Shown piece by piece: positions 17,075 to 25,785 of a DNA stretch of 64,000 bases. The stretch is from NCBI GenBank assembly GCA_023429825.1, contig JAEZDC010000033.1, positions 1 through 64,000 of the forward strand, given 5' to 3'. The position numbers were made by a program, and so were the translations under genes. The stretch is from Bacteroidota bacterium (GTDB lineage Bacteria > Bacteroidota > Bacteroidia > Chitinophagales > Chitinophagaceae). Within the stretch, counting starts at the first letter, position 1, and the number at the start of each line of letters is the position of its first letter. The notes under the pieces were generated by a model that did no database searches, was not told the origin of the DNA, and was given only the letters and a program-made list of their open reading frames with translations.

Positions 17075-17782
17075 TTATCTTCTTGTCATTACAGAGGCGA
17101 TCGCCCTGTTCAATTTCATTTCACCTGTTTCAGTTTGCAGTTCATGAATTGTTTTATGAAACCGAAGTTTTCCATCCTGCATATAGATCACCTGTGTGAC
17201 CAGATCATCCAATTCACTTAAAATGTGGGAGGTAATAAGGACCAGCTTGCCTTTTGATTTCTCCTTAATGATCTTTTCTTTCAATAATTCAGATGCAACA
17301 GGATCAAGTCCGGCCGTAGGCTCATCCAGGATCAAAACACCGGGATCGAAAAGGAATGCCAGTGCAGCACTTACTTTCTGGCGGGTACCACCCGACAGTG
17401 TTCGCATTCTTTTATTGAACATGGTGTTGAGCTGAAATGTTTCGATCAACTCTTCATCCAATACTTCATTTTTTTTCCGACGAATATCTTTCATCATATC
17501 CAGCACCTGGCCAATGGTCATATTGTCGGGATACCGCCCGATCTGAGGCATGTACCCAATGTGACTCCTGTAGCTCCAATCGTGCAGTATATTCTTCCCG
17601 TTGAAAGTAATGAAACCACTATCAGGTACCACCATTCCCAGGATAGATTTGATGAGTGTTGTTTTCCCACTGCCATTCGGGCCTATCAAAGCAATGCACT
17701 CACCTTTGTTACAATTGACTGAAACATCATCCAGAGCCTTCAGCTTGCCAAACTTCTTATTTACATTCGTTGCGATGATCAT
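17075..17782 (-). CDS. nosF: ABC transporter ATP-binding protein for NosZ maturation
   Basis: A 235-residue ATPase. Walker A GPNGSGKTTL, signature LSGGTRQKV, Walker B with D-loop LILDEPTAGLD, and switch ITSH are all present. It pairs with NosY. Its ATG overlaps the nosD stop by four bases (17779-17782), so the two are translationally coupled, and nosY starts one base after its stop. Length and order fit the standard nosDFY block. Confidence 0.96.
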   Translation of the reverse strand: MIIATNVNKKFGKLKALDDVSVNCNKGECIALIGPNGSGKTTLIKSILGMVVPDSGFITFNGKNILHDWSYRSHIGYMPQIGRYPDNMTIGQVLDMMKDIRRKKNEVLDEELIETFQLNTMFNKRMRTLSGGTRQKVSAALAFLFDPGVLILDEPTAGLDPVASELLKEKIIKEKSKGKLVLITSHILSELDDLVTQVIYMQDGKLRFHKTIHELQTETGEMKLNRAIASVMTRR

Positions 17783-19011
17783 AGGGGTAGTGGTTTCATT
17801 CGTGGAAATTCGTCTTTCAGATTTTCAGGTGTGATGCTTGGTAGTACTTTTTCTGTTTTGTCGAGCAATGATGTTATAAAGCTTCGGAATAAGATCATTG
17901 CAGGTGGATTCTGTTCAACGATCATGGAATACATACTTACAGGGCGATAGGGGACATCCCCTATTTTATCCTTATTGAGATCGTATCCTTCATATTTATC
18001 CCAATAGTTACCATTGAATTTATTTAACACTACACTTCCATTGGTTGCTACATCAAAAGTGTTAGAGATAAAATTGCACTGCTCAACATTTAAGTCCATA
18101 CAATTGGCCTGCATCTTCATTCCCCACCCATTACCCCTGAACACATTTTTCTTAATCTCTATTCTGCTGGCAGCTTCCATGTATATGCCACTTGTGTTTC
18201 GTTCAAAGTAATTTCCGTCTATGTAGCTGTCACGAATTTCTTTCAACAGTAACCCATACGCTGCATCACCCCAGTTGTCGCTGAAAAAATTACGTATCAT
18301 GGTTACGTTGTATGAATACATTACTGCAACACCTGCTCCGTTGTTCTTGAAGACATTACTTACGTAACTGTCTTTATTGCTGAACATGAAGTGCAATCCG
18401 TAACGGATATTTTGCTGAGAGTTGTTTCGCCAGATAATAGAGTTGGTGACGAACTCGAAGTAGATGCCATCACGGTGGCCACGAATATTATTAGCAATGA
18501 TCTTCATGCTGTCACTTTTCCAACAATGAATGCCATTGCCACTTTGCTGCTCTACCTTTCCATAAGCAGTGATATTATTTTTCTCAATGAGACAATTGTT
18601 GGATTGGAGTGAGTAAATGCCCCAAACTGTGTTATCCAAAATATTATTGCGGATAATGGCTTTGTATACACCCCATAGTTTGATGCCCGCCATGTCTTCT
18701 GTTGCCGTACTACCTGTGTTGATTATTTTAAAACCTTCCAGAGAAACACGATCAACTTTTATCGTTATGGCCTCAAACTTTCCCTGACCGTCTATAACCG
18801 GATAACCGATACCTTTTAAATAGACTCTTTTGCTAATGATGATATTACCTTCTTTGTATACACCGCCATAAACGAGAATGCTATCGTCGTCCACAGCAAT
18901 ATTAATAGCTGCAGTAATCGAAGAATAGGAATGCCCCTTACCTACCTCCAGGGTTCTCGCCACTGCAGGAAATGAAAGCAGGATGTGTAATATGATGATG
19001 GCGTATCTCAT
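17779..19011 (-). CDS. nosD: Periplasmic copper-delivery protein NosD
   Basis: A 410-residue exported protein (signal MRYAIIILHILLSFPAVA). The mature part is a right-handed parallel beta-helix of carbohydrate-binding/CASH repeats, visible as recurring I-x-x-N-x-I and N-x-I/F motifs (IIRNNILDN, CLIEKNNITAYG, MKIIANNIRGHRDGIYFE, VTMIRNFFSDNWGDAAYGLLL). NosD works with NosFY in building the CuZ site. The C-terminal PVSMYSMIVEQNPPAMILFRSF is typical of NosD. It overlaps nosL at its start (19008-19011) and nosF at its end by four bases each. Confidence 0.96.
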   Translation of the reverse strand: MRYAIIILHILLSFPAVARTLEVGKGHSYSSITAAINIAVDDDSILVYGGVYKEGNIIISKRVYLKGIGYPVIDGQGKFEAITIKVDRVSLEGFKIINTGSTATEDMAGIKLWGVYKAIIRNNILDNTVWGIYSLQSNNCLIEKNNITAYGKVEQQSGNGIHCWKSDSMKIIANNIRGHRDGIYFEFVTNSIIWRNNSQQNIRYGLHFMFSNKDSYVSNVFKNNGAGVAVMYSYNVTMIRNFFSDNWGDAAYGLLLKEIRDSYIDGNYFERNTSGIYMEAASRIEIKKNVFRGNGWGMKMQANCMDLNVEQCNFISNTFDVATNGSVVLNKFNGNYWDKYEGYDLNKDKIGDVPYRPVSMYSMIVEQNPPAMILFRSFITSLLDKTEKVLPSITPENLKDEFPRMKPLPL

Positions 19012-20024
19012 TTGATCAAATCATTCCAGGAAATCTCTTTGCCTTTGAACTGAGCTGAAACTTTTTGAAAGCTCTCTTTACTGCTGAATGCGGCTACATT
19101 CCCATTCATCGGGCTTTTTAATTCTTCACTGCTATACAGTAGTGCAGTATTAGCATCGATAAGGATACTACTATTGAATTCGATAATATAGGTTTTACCG
19201 ATCTCGCTTTCTGCAATTGCCTTTGACTTTATAAATGCAATAAGGCAGTGTGTGTCATCAAACTTGTAAGCCTTTCCCTTACCTGTCACTAATTCTGCTC
19301 CATATCTTTTATCACTGATGGTCATTTTACAGGAATGGCAATTATCCCGGCCAAAGTTGATGGGCTGTGGTTCAGTAGAACAAGAACCAAATGCTACAAC
19401 AACAAATGCTGCAATAACAGGTTTAACGGGTGCATTAGATCTTTTCCGCTTTTTCTGCTTTCTTAATTCGATGACCGCAAAAGCGAGCGATATAAAACCT
19501 ACTCCTAAAAATATCCATCCACCCGTTGCTGGAATAGAGTACGCACTAAAGTTGAGCAATTGCTTATAGCCTATCAATGGTGGCTGGTAAGCCATGCCGG
19601 GAACTTTGATCGCGGCGTTAGGATCTAAGTTGTGGCCGTAATCGTATTCCCATTTATAAAAATCGATCATTGAAACAATTCCAAACAAAATGTATAATGC
19701 CACTAAAGCATACATCAATTTTCTCTTTCCAATAGCAGCAACAATTAAGAATAATGCAGCAAACACTCCAATGATATAGGGCAATATTTTGAATTCAAAA
19801 AAATCTTCTGTGTGTAAGGTCTTCATCCCGATATAGTGGTTGAGACCATTAATAATATCTACGTTACCACCTAAGCCATGCGGGTAAATGATGAGTACTA
19901 ATCCTTCAGGATATTGAGGTGCCACGAGGTCTATCGACCATAGTGGTACGAAAAGCACAGCGATCAAGCCCAATCCACAAAGAGCGAAGATGATCCTTGT
20001 TGTTTTTTCTAACCTGTTGTTCAT
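19008..20024 (-). CDS. nosL: Polytopic membrane protein fused to NosL copper chaperone
   Basis: A 338-residue protein. Residues 1-190 form a membrane unit with four predicted segments (about 8-28, 79-98, 103-121, 165-187) and a periplasmic loop with YPHGLGGNVDIINGLNHYIGMK. A further hydrophobic stretch ending FGSC leads into NosL (about 216-338) with the copper site DNCHSCKM (Cys229, Cys232, Met234), YGAELVTGKGKAYKFDD and PMNGNVAAF. The GSC looks like the former lipobox of a separate NosL, now used as a membrane segment. NosL delivers Cu(I) to NosZ. The start at 20024 places the first segment properly; the longer frame to 20123 runs into an inverted repeat. Confidence 0.9.
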   Translation of the reverse strand: MNNRLEKTTRIIFALCGLGLIAVLFVPLWSIDLVAPQYPEGLVLIIYPHGLGGNVDIINGLNHYIGMKTLHTEDFFEFKILPYIIGVFAALFLIVAAIGKRKLMYALVALYILFGIVSMIDFYKWEYDYGHNLDPNAAIKVPGMAYQPPLIGYKQLLNFSAYSIPATGGWIFLGVGFISLAFAVIELRKQKKRKRSNAPVKPVIAAFVVVAFGSCSTEPQPINFGRDNCHSCKMTISDKRYGAELVTGKGKAYKFDDTHCLIAFIKSKAIAESEIGKTYIIEFNSSILIDANTALLYSSEELKSPMNGNVAAFSSKESFQKVSAQFKGKEISWNDLIK

Positions 20025-20083
20025 TGTTTCGTCTTTAGCTGTTAACAATAATCGCCGTTGATAAAAAGTTAAGGGTTGAAAAG

Positions 20084-20151
20084 AAGCTGAAGCGTCATGC
20101 TTAAGACTCGATAAATGCGACACAACGAAGTTTAGTGCAGCGCTTCAGCTT
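20084..20151. repeat. Inverted repeat between the fasciclin gene and nosL
   Basis: AAGCTGAAGCG (20084-20094) pairs exactly with CGCTTCAGCTT (20141-20151). Inside lies TGCGACACAACGAAG (20116-20130), a degraded relative of the dispersed 20-bp repeat, here in the opposite orientation to the flanking genes. Confidence 0.6.
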
Positions 20152-20160
20152 AGTTCATAA

Positions 20161-20721
20161 TCATTTCTTTGCCGGAGGCAACAATACTGCATCAATCACA
20201 TGTACGATTCCATTAGATGCAGGGATTGAAGCCACAATAGTTGCAGATCCATTCAAGATGATCTTTCCATCTTTCACACTCACTGTTATATTATCCCCGT
20301 TTACCATGCCGAGGCTTTGTCCATCGGTAAAATACTCAGGCTTTAAAGCAGAAGTGGTTACATGGTATTGAAGAATATTTTGCAGATCAGCCTTCTTTTC
20401 ATCAGTCATCAATGCATCTAAAGTTTCCCTGGGCACTTTATCAAAAGCTGCATTCGTTGGAGCGAACACTGTGAAAGGCCCTGCATTAGATAAAGATGTT
20501 ACTAATTCTGCCTGCTTAACTGCAGCTACTAATGTTGTATGATCTTTTGAACCTACTGCAACTTTCACGACATCTTTTTGTGAATCATCATCAGCTACAG
20601 CTTCCTGTCCGCCTGCTGTTGCTGTATTATCCGTTGATGACGTAGCAGTTTCTTCACCTGTATTGCATGAGATAAGTCCAGCAACACATACGGTGATAAA
20701 TAATTTGAATAGCTTTTTCAT
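20161..20721 (-). CDS. Fasciclin-domain lipoprotein
   Basis: A 186-residue lipoprotein (lipobox LISCN) with a low-complexity Thr/Ser/Asp linker and one FAS1 domain from about residue 55 to the end. Marks are HTTLVAAVKQAELVTSLSNAGPFTVFAPTNAAFDKVP, LQNILQYHVT and NGIVHVIDAVLLPP. FAS1 domains usually mediate adhesion; several nos clusters of Bacteroidota carry such a protein, role unknown. The ATG at 20721 gives the lipoprotein signal MKKLFKLFITVCVAGLISC. It lies after the nosZ terminator, so it may be read from its own promoter or by read-through. Confidence 0.92.
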   Translation of the reverse strand: MKKLFKLFITVCVAGLISCNTGEETATSSTDNTATAGGQEAVADDDSQKDVVKVAVGSKDHTTLVAAVKQAELVTSLSNAGPFTVFAPTNAAFDKVPRETLDALMTDEKKADLQNILQYHVTTSALKPEYFTDGQSLGMVNGDNITVSVKDGKIILNGSATIVASIPASNGIVHVIDAVLLPPAKK

Positions 20722-20748
20722 ATGGGAGAAGTTTAAGGGGTTAAAAAA

Positions 20749-20787
20749 GTACCCGGCATAAAACCAACTGCTGCGAAAGCCGGGTAC
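20749..20787 (-). terminator. Terminator after nosZ
   Basis: Minus-strand stem GTACCCGGC / GCCGGGTAC (9 bp, 21-base loop) followed by TTTTTT, 19 bases after the nosZ stop. The long loop suggests partial read-through to the accessory genes. Confidence 0.8.
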
Positions 20788-20805
20788 TATGTACAATGAA
20801 AACTC

Positions 20806-22797
20806 TTATTTCTTCGTGGCACTATCAGCTTTAGGAATGTTTGTTCCTGTGCTGAATGTTAGCGGCACATTGCTTCCGGCAGGTGACACTCTTACGTAAC
20901 CCTGCATTTCCTGGTGCAATGCAGAGCAGAAGTCTGTACAATAAATCGGGAAGATTCCCACTCTGTCAGGCTTCCACAACAAGGTTTGTGTTTCACCCGG
21001 CATGATGAGTATTTCAGCATTGTTGGCCCCTTTCACAGCGAAACCGTGTGGCACATCCCAATCCTGTTCAAGGTTAGTAACATGGAAGTATACTTCATCA
21101 CCCAACCTTACTCCTTCAATGTTATCAGGTGTAAAGTGCGAACGGATAGAAGTCATGTACACATGTACTTTGTTTCCTTGTCTTACCACTTTTGCTTCCT
21201 TCTCTCCTTTTGTTACATAAGGGTGCTTGTTCTCATCTATCTTGTAAAATTTCACACTGTTCTTACTGATCAACTCTGCCGGAATCGCTTCTGCATAGTG
21301 TGGCTCACCTGTTGTTGGGAAGTCGAGGATCAGTTTCATCTTATCACCGCTGATATCATACAACTGTGCACTCTGTGTAAGTTCAGGGCCTGTTGGTAAG
21401 TAACGATCTTTAGTGATCTTATTATAAGCGATCACATATTTTCCATGAGGCTTAGCTGTCGGGCCACCCGGCACACTTAAGTGACCTATGGAATAATAGG
21501 TAGGCACTCTATCCAATACTTTCAGATCTTTCACACTCCACTTAACGATCTCTGACGAAACAAAGAATGATGTATACGCATTTCCATTACCATCAAATTC
21601 AGTATGCAAAGGCCCTAAGCCCGGCTTCTGTACTTCACCATGTAAAACGGCATCATACTTCAATACAGGAATACCATCATAGCTGCCATCGAAAGTTTTG
21701 TTAGCGATCGCCTGTTGCATTTTAGTAAACGAGAATACAGGAATGATCGCCGCAAGCTTACCACTACCTACAATGTATTCGCCAGTTGGATCTGTATCAC
21801 AACCGTGTGGTGATTTAGGGCAAGGCATCATATACACCATATCAGGACATTCTTTCGGATCAAGCACTAACACTTCTGTCTTCATAGTAGAAGTAGCTGT
21901 ATGCGTTGCATGATCTAACACGTTATGTGCGTACTTCACAGCCACTTTTTTTCCTTTACCGCTTCTTGCATACTCCTGGGCTTTTTTCCAGTTAATGGCC
22001 ATGATGAAATCTTTGTCTTTAGCACTTGCATTCACCTCAAGTAAAGTATTTGCCTGCTCGCTGTTATAGCAGCTAAAGAAAAACCAGTCTTTCGATTTTC
22101 CTTTACCCGCACGTGCAAGGTCGAAGTTCACTCCCGGCAATTTTATCTGGAAGTCAATATTCATTCTTCCGCTGTTCTTATCAACACCGATAAAACTCAA
22201 CGTCCCTTTAAAGTTTTGCTTGTAGGTATTGATAGGCACATCACCATTCATGTCATCAGTAGGAACGCTGAAACGAGTACCTGCCACTACATACTCTGTA
22301 CTTTCTGTAATGAAAGGAGAAGAGTGGTTACCGGCACTATTGGGAATTTCGATGATCTCTTCTGTACGGAAAGTTGATAAACTCACACGTGCAATTCTGG
22401 GTGTATTGTTACCATTACCGAAAGCCCACCGTCCATCGTGCTGGCCATTTGTTACAGACAATGCGATGTGGTGAAGATCATCCCAGGGCACATAACCATG
22501 AGATGTGTTAAGCATTGGTTTTGTTTCTTCGCTGTAGCCATATCCGTTCTCCGCAAATTGCGAGAACACCGGGATAATGCGGAATAAACGTCCTGATGGT
22601 AATCCATAGACTGCCATCTGCCCGTTAAACCCACCAGAGACAATGTTATAAAATTCGTCGTGTTTGCCCGGGGCTACATAAGCTTTAGCTGCAGCATCTC
22701 CGCTAACGGCGCTGCCTGCATTCTTTGGTTTACATGCGTTCATGCTCACCAGCAAACCAAAGATCGCAATGGTTAAAATCTGTGTTGTTCTTTTCAT
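20806..22797 (-). CDS. nosZ: Nitrous oxide reductase, Sec-dependent (clade II)
   Basis: Reduces N2O to N2 in the periplasm, last step of denitrification. The 663-residue protein has a Sec/lipoprotein-like signal (MKRTTQILTIAIFGLLVSMNAC) in place of the twin-arginine signal of clade I. The seven-bladed propeller carries CuZ histidines, for example in DDLHHIAL and in PKSPHGCDTDPTG, LGPLHTEFD and KPHGKYV. The C-terminal cupredoxin domain holds the CuA ligands Cys620, Cys624, His628 and Met631 in YCTDFCSALHQEM. Follows a cytochrome c gene and leads the NosL-D-F-Y block. No nosR is present, as expected for this clade. Confidence 0.98.
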   Translation of the reverse strand: MKRTTQILTIAIFGLLVSMNACKPKNAGSAVSGDAAAKAYVAPGKHDEFYNIVSGGFNGQMAVYGLPSGRLFRIIPVFSQFAENGYGYSEETKPMLNTSHGYVPWDDLHHIALSVTNGQHDGRWAFGNGNNTPRIARVSLSTFRTEEIIEIPNSAGNHSSPFITESTEYVVAGTRFSVPTDDMNGDVPINTYKQNFKGTLSFIGVDKNSGRMNIDFQIKLPGVNFDLARAGKGKSKDWFFFSCYNSEQANTLLEVNASAKDKDFIMAINWKKAQEYARSGKGKKVAVKYAHNVLDHATHTATSTMKTEVLVLDPKECPDMVYMMPCPKSPHGCDTDPTGEYIVGSGKLAAIIPVFSFTKMQQAIANKTFDGSYDGIPVLKYDAVLHGEVQKPGLGPLHTEFDGNGNAYTSFFVSSEIVKWSVKDLKVLDRVPTYYSIGHLSVPGGPTAKPHGKYVIAYNKITKDRYLPTGPELTQSAQLYDISGDKMKLILDFPTTGEPHYAEAIPAELISKNSVKFYKIDENKHPYVTKGEKEAKVVRQGNKVHVYMTSIRSHFTPDNIEGVRLGDEVYFHVTNLEQDWDVPHGFAVKGANNAEILIMPGETQTLLWKPDRVGIFPIYCTDFCSALHQEMQGYVRVSPAGSNVPLTFSTGTNIPKADSATKK

Positions 22798-22857
22798 ATT
22801 GAAATTATTGAAGGGGTATGATTATGTTACGAGCAACTGCAATTCTATTAAGCTTCT

Positions 22858-22877
22858 GTTGCGTCGCACATTTGTAC
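22858..22877 (-). repeat. Dispersed 20-bp repeat, copy 1
   Basis: Reads GTACAAATGTGCGACGCAAC on the minus strand, 66 bases after the stop of the minus-strand cytochrome c gene and upstream of nosZ. One mismatch to the consensus GTACAAGTGTGCGACGCAAC. Confidence 0.85.
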
Positions 22878-22912
22878 TTTCAGATCGTCTATCATCAAGT
22901 CAACGTTCATTC

Positions 22913-22924
22913 AGCCAATTGGCT
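22913..22924. repeat. 12-bp palindrome between cytochrome c gene and nosZ
   Basis: AGCCAATTGGCT, itself flanked by AGTCAA on one side and TTGACT on the other, about 20 bases after the cytochrome c stop. May form a hairpin in the mRNA; no T run follows. Confidence 0.5.
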
Positions 22925-22943
22925 ATTGACTCTTATATGCTAT

Positions 22944-23435
22944 TCACTTAACGCCGTCGTTCTTTCTCATGAACTCATATACATTCCTTGCATCGTCATC
23001 ACTTAAATTCTGATTAGGCATTCTCACAAGGCATATCTCCAACTGAGCTTGAGCTTCGGGATCTTTTGCAAGCATTTCTTCAGTATTGGTTACAAAGTTC
23101 ATGATCCATTCTGCTGTTCTTCTTTGAGTGACACCTGCCCAGCCCGGGCCCACTAACTTTTCATCAGAAAGTTTATGACAGCTAGCGCACTTTACATCGT
23201 ATACCTTGATACCGGCTTCTGCTTTAGCAGCATCTAACTGAGGACTTACTTCTACATTTGTGAATTTTCCTACACCACGCTTGGCATCATAACCAGGATC
23301 GCCACCACCGGGCTTATTGGAGTTATCAGTAGCTGCAGTTTCGCCGGAAGCGTTGGCAGGCTTGTCTTCTTTGTTTTCGCCACCACATGCATAGATGAAA
23401 ACAGCTAAAGCGCTAAGGACTAAGAGTTTTTTCAT
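22944..23435 (-). CDS. Mono-haem cytochrome c lipoprotein of the nos cluster
   Basis: A 163-residue lipoprotein (lipobox IYAC) with a Gly/Asn/Asp-rich linker and one class I cytochrome c domain. The haem site is CASCH, preceded by GIKVYDVKCASCHKL and followed by LVGPGWAGVT; the distal methionine is probably in LVRMPNQNLSDDDARNVYEFM. Located 146 bases upstream of nosZ on the same strand, it is the likely electron donor to NosZ, comparable in place to NosC-type cytochromes of clade II clusters. Its start codon is followed upstream by an inverted repeat, GTTGAG/CTCAAC (23436-23463). Confidence 0.93.
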   Translation of the reverse strand: MKKLLVLSALAVFIYACGGENKEDKPANASGETAATDNSNKPGGGDPGYDAKRGVGKFTNVEVSPQLDAAKAEAGIKVYDVKCASCHKLSDEKLVGPGWAGVTQRRTAEWIMNFVTNTEEMLAKDPEAQAQLEICLVRMPNQNLSDDDARNVYEFMRKNDGVK

Positions 23436-23583
23436 GTTGAGAATTTTAAGTTTTTAACTCAACAAAGGTTATTCCGCATTAAACAAAGCCTTATGCGTTA
23501 AATCATAAAGCTCATTTTTAAGCATATGATTTTCGTCAGTTTTTTTACTGTTGTGCATCATTTCGTTAGTCTTTACCTACTGC

Positions 23584-23591
23584 TAGTTTTG
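23584..23591 (+). promoter_or_regulatory. -7 element TAGTTTTG before the crp/fnr gene
   Basis: Perfect match to TAnnTTTG; a weak -33 TTTC lies 19 bases upstream. The first transcribed base would be near 23595, 15 bases before ATG 23610, which excludes the upstream in-frame ATG at 23526. Confidence 0.6.
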
Positions 23592-23609
23592 ATTTCCATT
23601 TCACACATC

Positions 23610-24209
23610 ATGATTGATATAGATCTAATGCTAGCATGCGGAGCCAATTACAAAAAGGTTCGAAAGGGTGAGACCATTTTTACAGAGGGTACGCAGGCAT
23701 CTTTCTATCATCAACTCGTGGAAGGAAGAGTGAGGTGGGTGAATGTTGATGATAACGGTAAAGAATTTATCCAACATCTCATAGAGCCTGGCGAATGCTT
23801 TGGTGAAATGCCAATGTTTGATAACGAGCCTTATGCGGCCACTTCCATAGCTGATGAAGACAGCCTGGTTCTTCGTCTGCAAAAAAATACTTTTTTACAC
23901 ATCTTAAAAGATCATCCTGAGATCAACTTTGAATTCAGCAAATTGCTTTCTCAACGCTTACGTTTTAAATTCATGTTGGTTAATGAACTGGCTACCTGCT
24001 CTCCTGCTCACAGGATCATTACGCTATTCAATTATCTTAAGCAGAATAAGATGAACATTTGCCCGAAGTGCAATAAGATATTGCTTACACGCCAGCAATT
24101 AGCCAATATGACCGGCTTACGTGTAGAGACAGTCATCAGAACCATCAAGTATATGGAAGAACAAAAGCTGGTAACTATTCAAAAAGGCAAAGTGTATTTT
24201 TCAAAGTGA
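23610..24209 (+). CDS. Crp/Fnr family transcription regulator
   Basis: A 199-residue regulator. N-terminal cyclic-nucleotide-binding fold: KVRKGETIFTEGTQASFYHQLVEGRVRW, GECFGEMPMFDNEPYAATSIADED. C-terminal winged helix: CSPAHRIITLFNYLK, LLTRQQLANMTGLRVETVIRTIKYMEEQKLVTIQKGKVYF. There is no N-terminal FNR-type cysteine cluster; CPKCNK (about residue 151) is a small Cys pair in the hinge region. The gene is divergent from the cytochrome c-nosZ run, so it probably controls this island, perhaps in response to NO or redox state. No clear TTGAN6TCAA site is seen between them. Confidence 0.93.
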   Translation: MIDIDLMLACGANYKKVRKGETIFTEGTQASFYHQLVEGRVRWVNVDDNGKEFIQHLIEPGECFGEMPMFDNEPYAATSIADEDSLVLRLQKNTFLHILKDHPEINFEFSKLLSQRLRFKFMLVNELATCSPAHRIITLFNYLKQNKMNICPKCNKILLTRQQLANMTGLRVETVIRTIKYMEEQKLVTIQKGKVYFSK

Positions 24210-24264
24210 TTCCAATCATAATACTATTTTCGCTATAGCACTTCATTTGCGAAAATTTCCAAGC

Positions 24265-25476
24265 ATGGATAAAGCATTATATCGCTGGATAAGAATCTCC
24301 CTGTGTAATTTACTTATTGTTTCCCTGCTTGGTGTGATCATGCGATATAAGATCGCCTACACATTTCCATTCCTTCAACAGAAGTTTTTAATGCATGCAC
24401 ATTCCCATTTTGCATTTGCAGGATGGATCAGCCAGGCTTTGATGGCTTTGATGGTTGCTTACCTGTACAGGCAAAATAGTAATGCATTTAAAGAATACAG
24501 GATCGTATTATATGCGAACATGATCACTGCTTATGGAATGTTATTCGCTTTTCCTCTGCAGGGTTATGGAGCAGTATCCATTACTTTTTCCACGCTAAAT
24601 ATTTTAACAGCTTACTGGTTTGCAGTTAAATATTGGAGAAGTTTGCGACATCTCCCTTCGGCCAATTCCCATTCGTGGTTCAAGGCTTCATTGCTATTCA
24701 ATATCATTTCTTCGTTGGGTGCATTTGCATTGGCTTATATGATGGCGACTAAGAACCTGCACCAGAACTGGTACCTCGCCGCGGTATATTTCTTTCTGCA
24801 TTTTCAATACAATGGATGGTTCTTCTTTTCATGCATGGGATTGCTTTCGGATAAAATTGAGCGTGCAGGAATAGAAATGCAATTCATGAATAAAGTATTC
24901 TGGTTATTTGCGGTGGCATGTATACCTGCTTATTTCCTATCTGCGCTATGGCTGCCCATACCAATGATCATTTATATCCTGGTGGTTATTTCTGCAGTAG
25001 TGCAAATGATCGCAGGTTTTATATTGTTCATTAATATCCGAAAACACTCAAATAAGTTTGCAACTAATTCTACTTCATTAGGAAATTGGCTGATGAGCCT
25101 TGCAAGTGCAGCACTGGTAATAAAACTTCTGCTACAACTGGGTTCAACGATTCCTTCTCTCAGTGATCTTGCCTTTGGCTTTCGACCTATTGTAATCGGG
25201 TATCTTCACCTGGTATTATTAGCGGTGATCAGCTTGTTCATTGTCGGGTATATCTCTTCTCAACGGTTTATTGCATTGAACAAAATCGTTGTACGATCCA
25301 TCAATATTTTTACCGGTGGGATTGTACTTAATCAAATTCTTTTGATGATACAAGGCATCGCAGCCATGAGTTACGAAGGCATACCGCATATGGATCGATA
25401 TCTTCTTACGGCCGGTGTAATAATGTTTTTAAGCTTATTATTTTTAAATATCGGGTTGATTAAAAAAAATAATTAA
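24265..25476 (+). CDS. Polytopic membrane protein, remote haem-copper-oxidase subunit I / NnrS-like
   Basis: A 403-residue protein with about twelve membrane segments. Histidines occur where haem-copper oxidases keep haem ligands: LMHAHSHFAFAGW early, FLHFQYNGWFFFSCMG in the middle, and IGYLHLVLLAVISLFIVGYI late. The HH pair and the Cu-binding His-Tyr of true oxidases are not visible, so catalysis is doubtful; an NO- or haem-binding role is possible. A TTG at 24247 is also in frame, but ATG 24265 (MDKALYRW) is preferred. Located 55 bases after the Crp/Fnr gene and probably in its transcript. Confidence 0.6.
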   Translation: MDKALYRWIRISLCNLLIVSLLGVIMRYKIAYTFPFLQQKFLMHAHSHFAFAGWISQALMALMVAYLYRQNSNAFKEYRIVLYANMITAYGMLFAFPLQGYGAVSITFSTLNILTAYWFAVKYWRSLRHLPSANSHSWFKASLLFNIISSLGAFALAYMMATKNLHQNWYLAAVYFFLHFQYNGWFFFSCMGLLSDKIERAGIEMQFMNKVFWLFAVACIPAYFLSALWLPIPMIIYILVVISAVVQMIAGFILFINIRKHSNKFATNSTSLGNWLMSLASAALVIKLLLQLGSTIPSLSDLAFGFRPIVIGYLHLVLLAVISLFIVGYISSQRFIALNKIVVRSINIFTGGIVLNQILLMIQGIAAMSYEGIPHMDRYLLTAGVIMFLSLLFLNIGLIKKNN

Positions 25477-25501
25477 TCAATTTTTCGTTCGCTCTTGTTC
25501 A

Positions 25502-25690
25502 TCACCTCTCTTTGTTGGTAGTGTCAGGCACAATCGTAGAATCATTCACTAATGTCATTGAATCGGGAATCGCGTCGGATACCGGTTGGGTCTCTGTAGG
25601 ATCCTTCATTTCTGCCTCATCTTCTTTGTGAGTATTATCGCAGGCCACAACAGCAGCAGCCATAAATAGTAATACAAGAATTTTCTTCAT
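25502..25690 (-). CDS. Very small lipoprotein
   Basis: 62 residues: signal MKKILVLLFMAAAVVAC with lipobox VVAC, then an acidic, Thr/Pro-rich tail (DNTHKEDEAEMKDPTETQ...) with no fold. Such short acidic lipoproteins are frequent in Bacteroidota; no function known. Convergent with the preceding membrane protein and divergent from the Fe-S assembly gene. Confidence 0.72.
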   Translation of the reverse strand: MKKILVLLFMAAAVVACDNTHKEDEAEMKDPTETQPVSDAIPDSMTLVNDSTIVPDTTNKER

Positions 25691-25785
25691 ATTATTCTTT
25701 ACACAATATTTTCAAAATATCTGCCAGCCCAAGCAGCACTCGATGGCTTTATGACGAGCCTCATAATATTTTTTCAACAGCATTT

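Noticed and set aside
20914..21399. 161-residue frame opposite nosZ
   Set aside because: Shadow of nosZ; Cys- and His-rich composition arises from the reverse frame.
22798..22943. FNR-type operator before nosZ
   Set aside because: AGTCAA and TTGACT face away from each other and enclose a palindrome, so they do not match TTGAN6TCAA.
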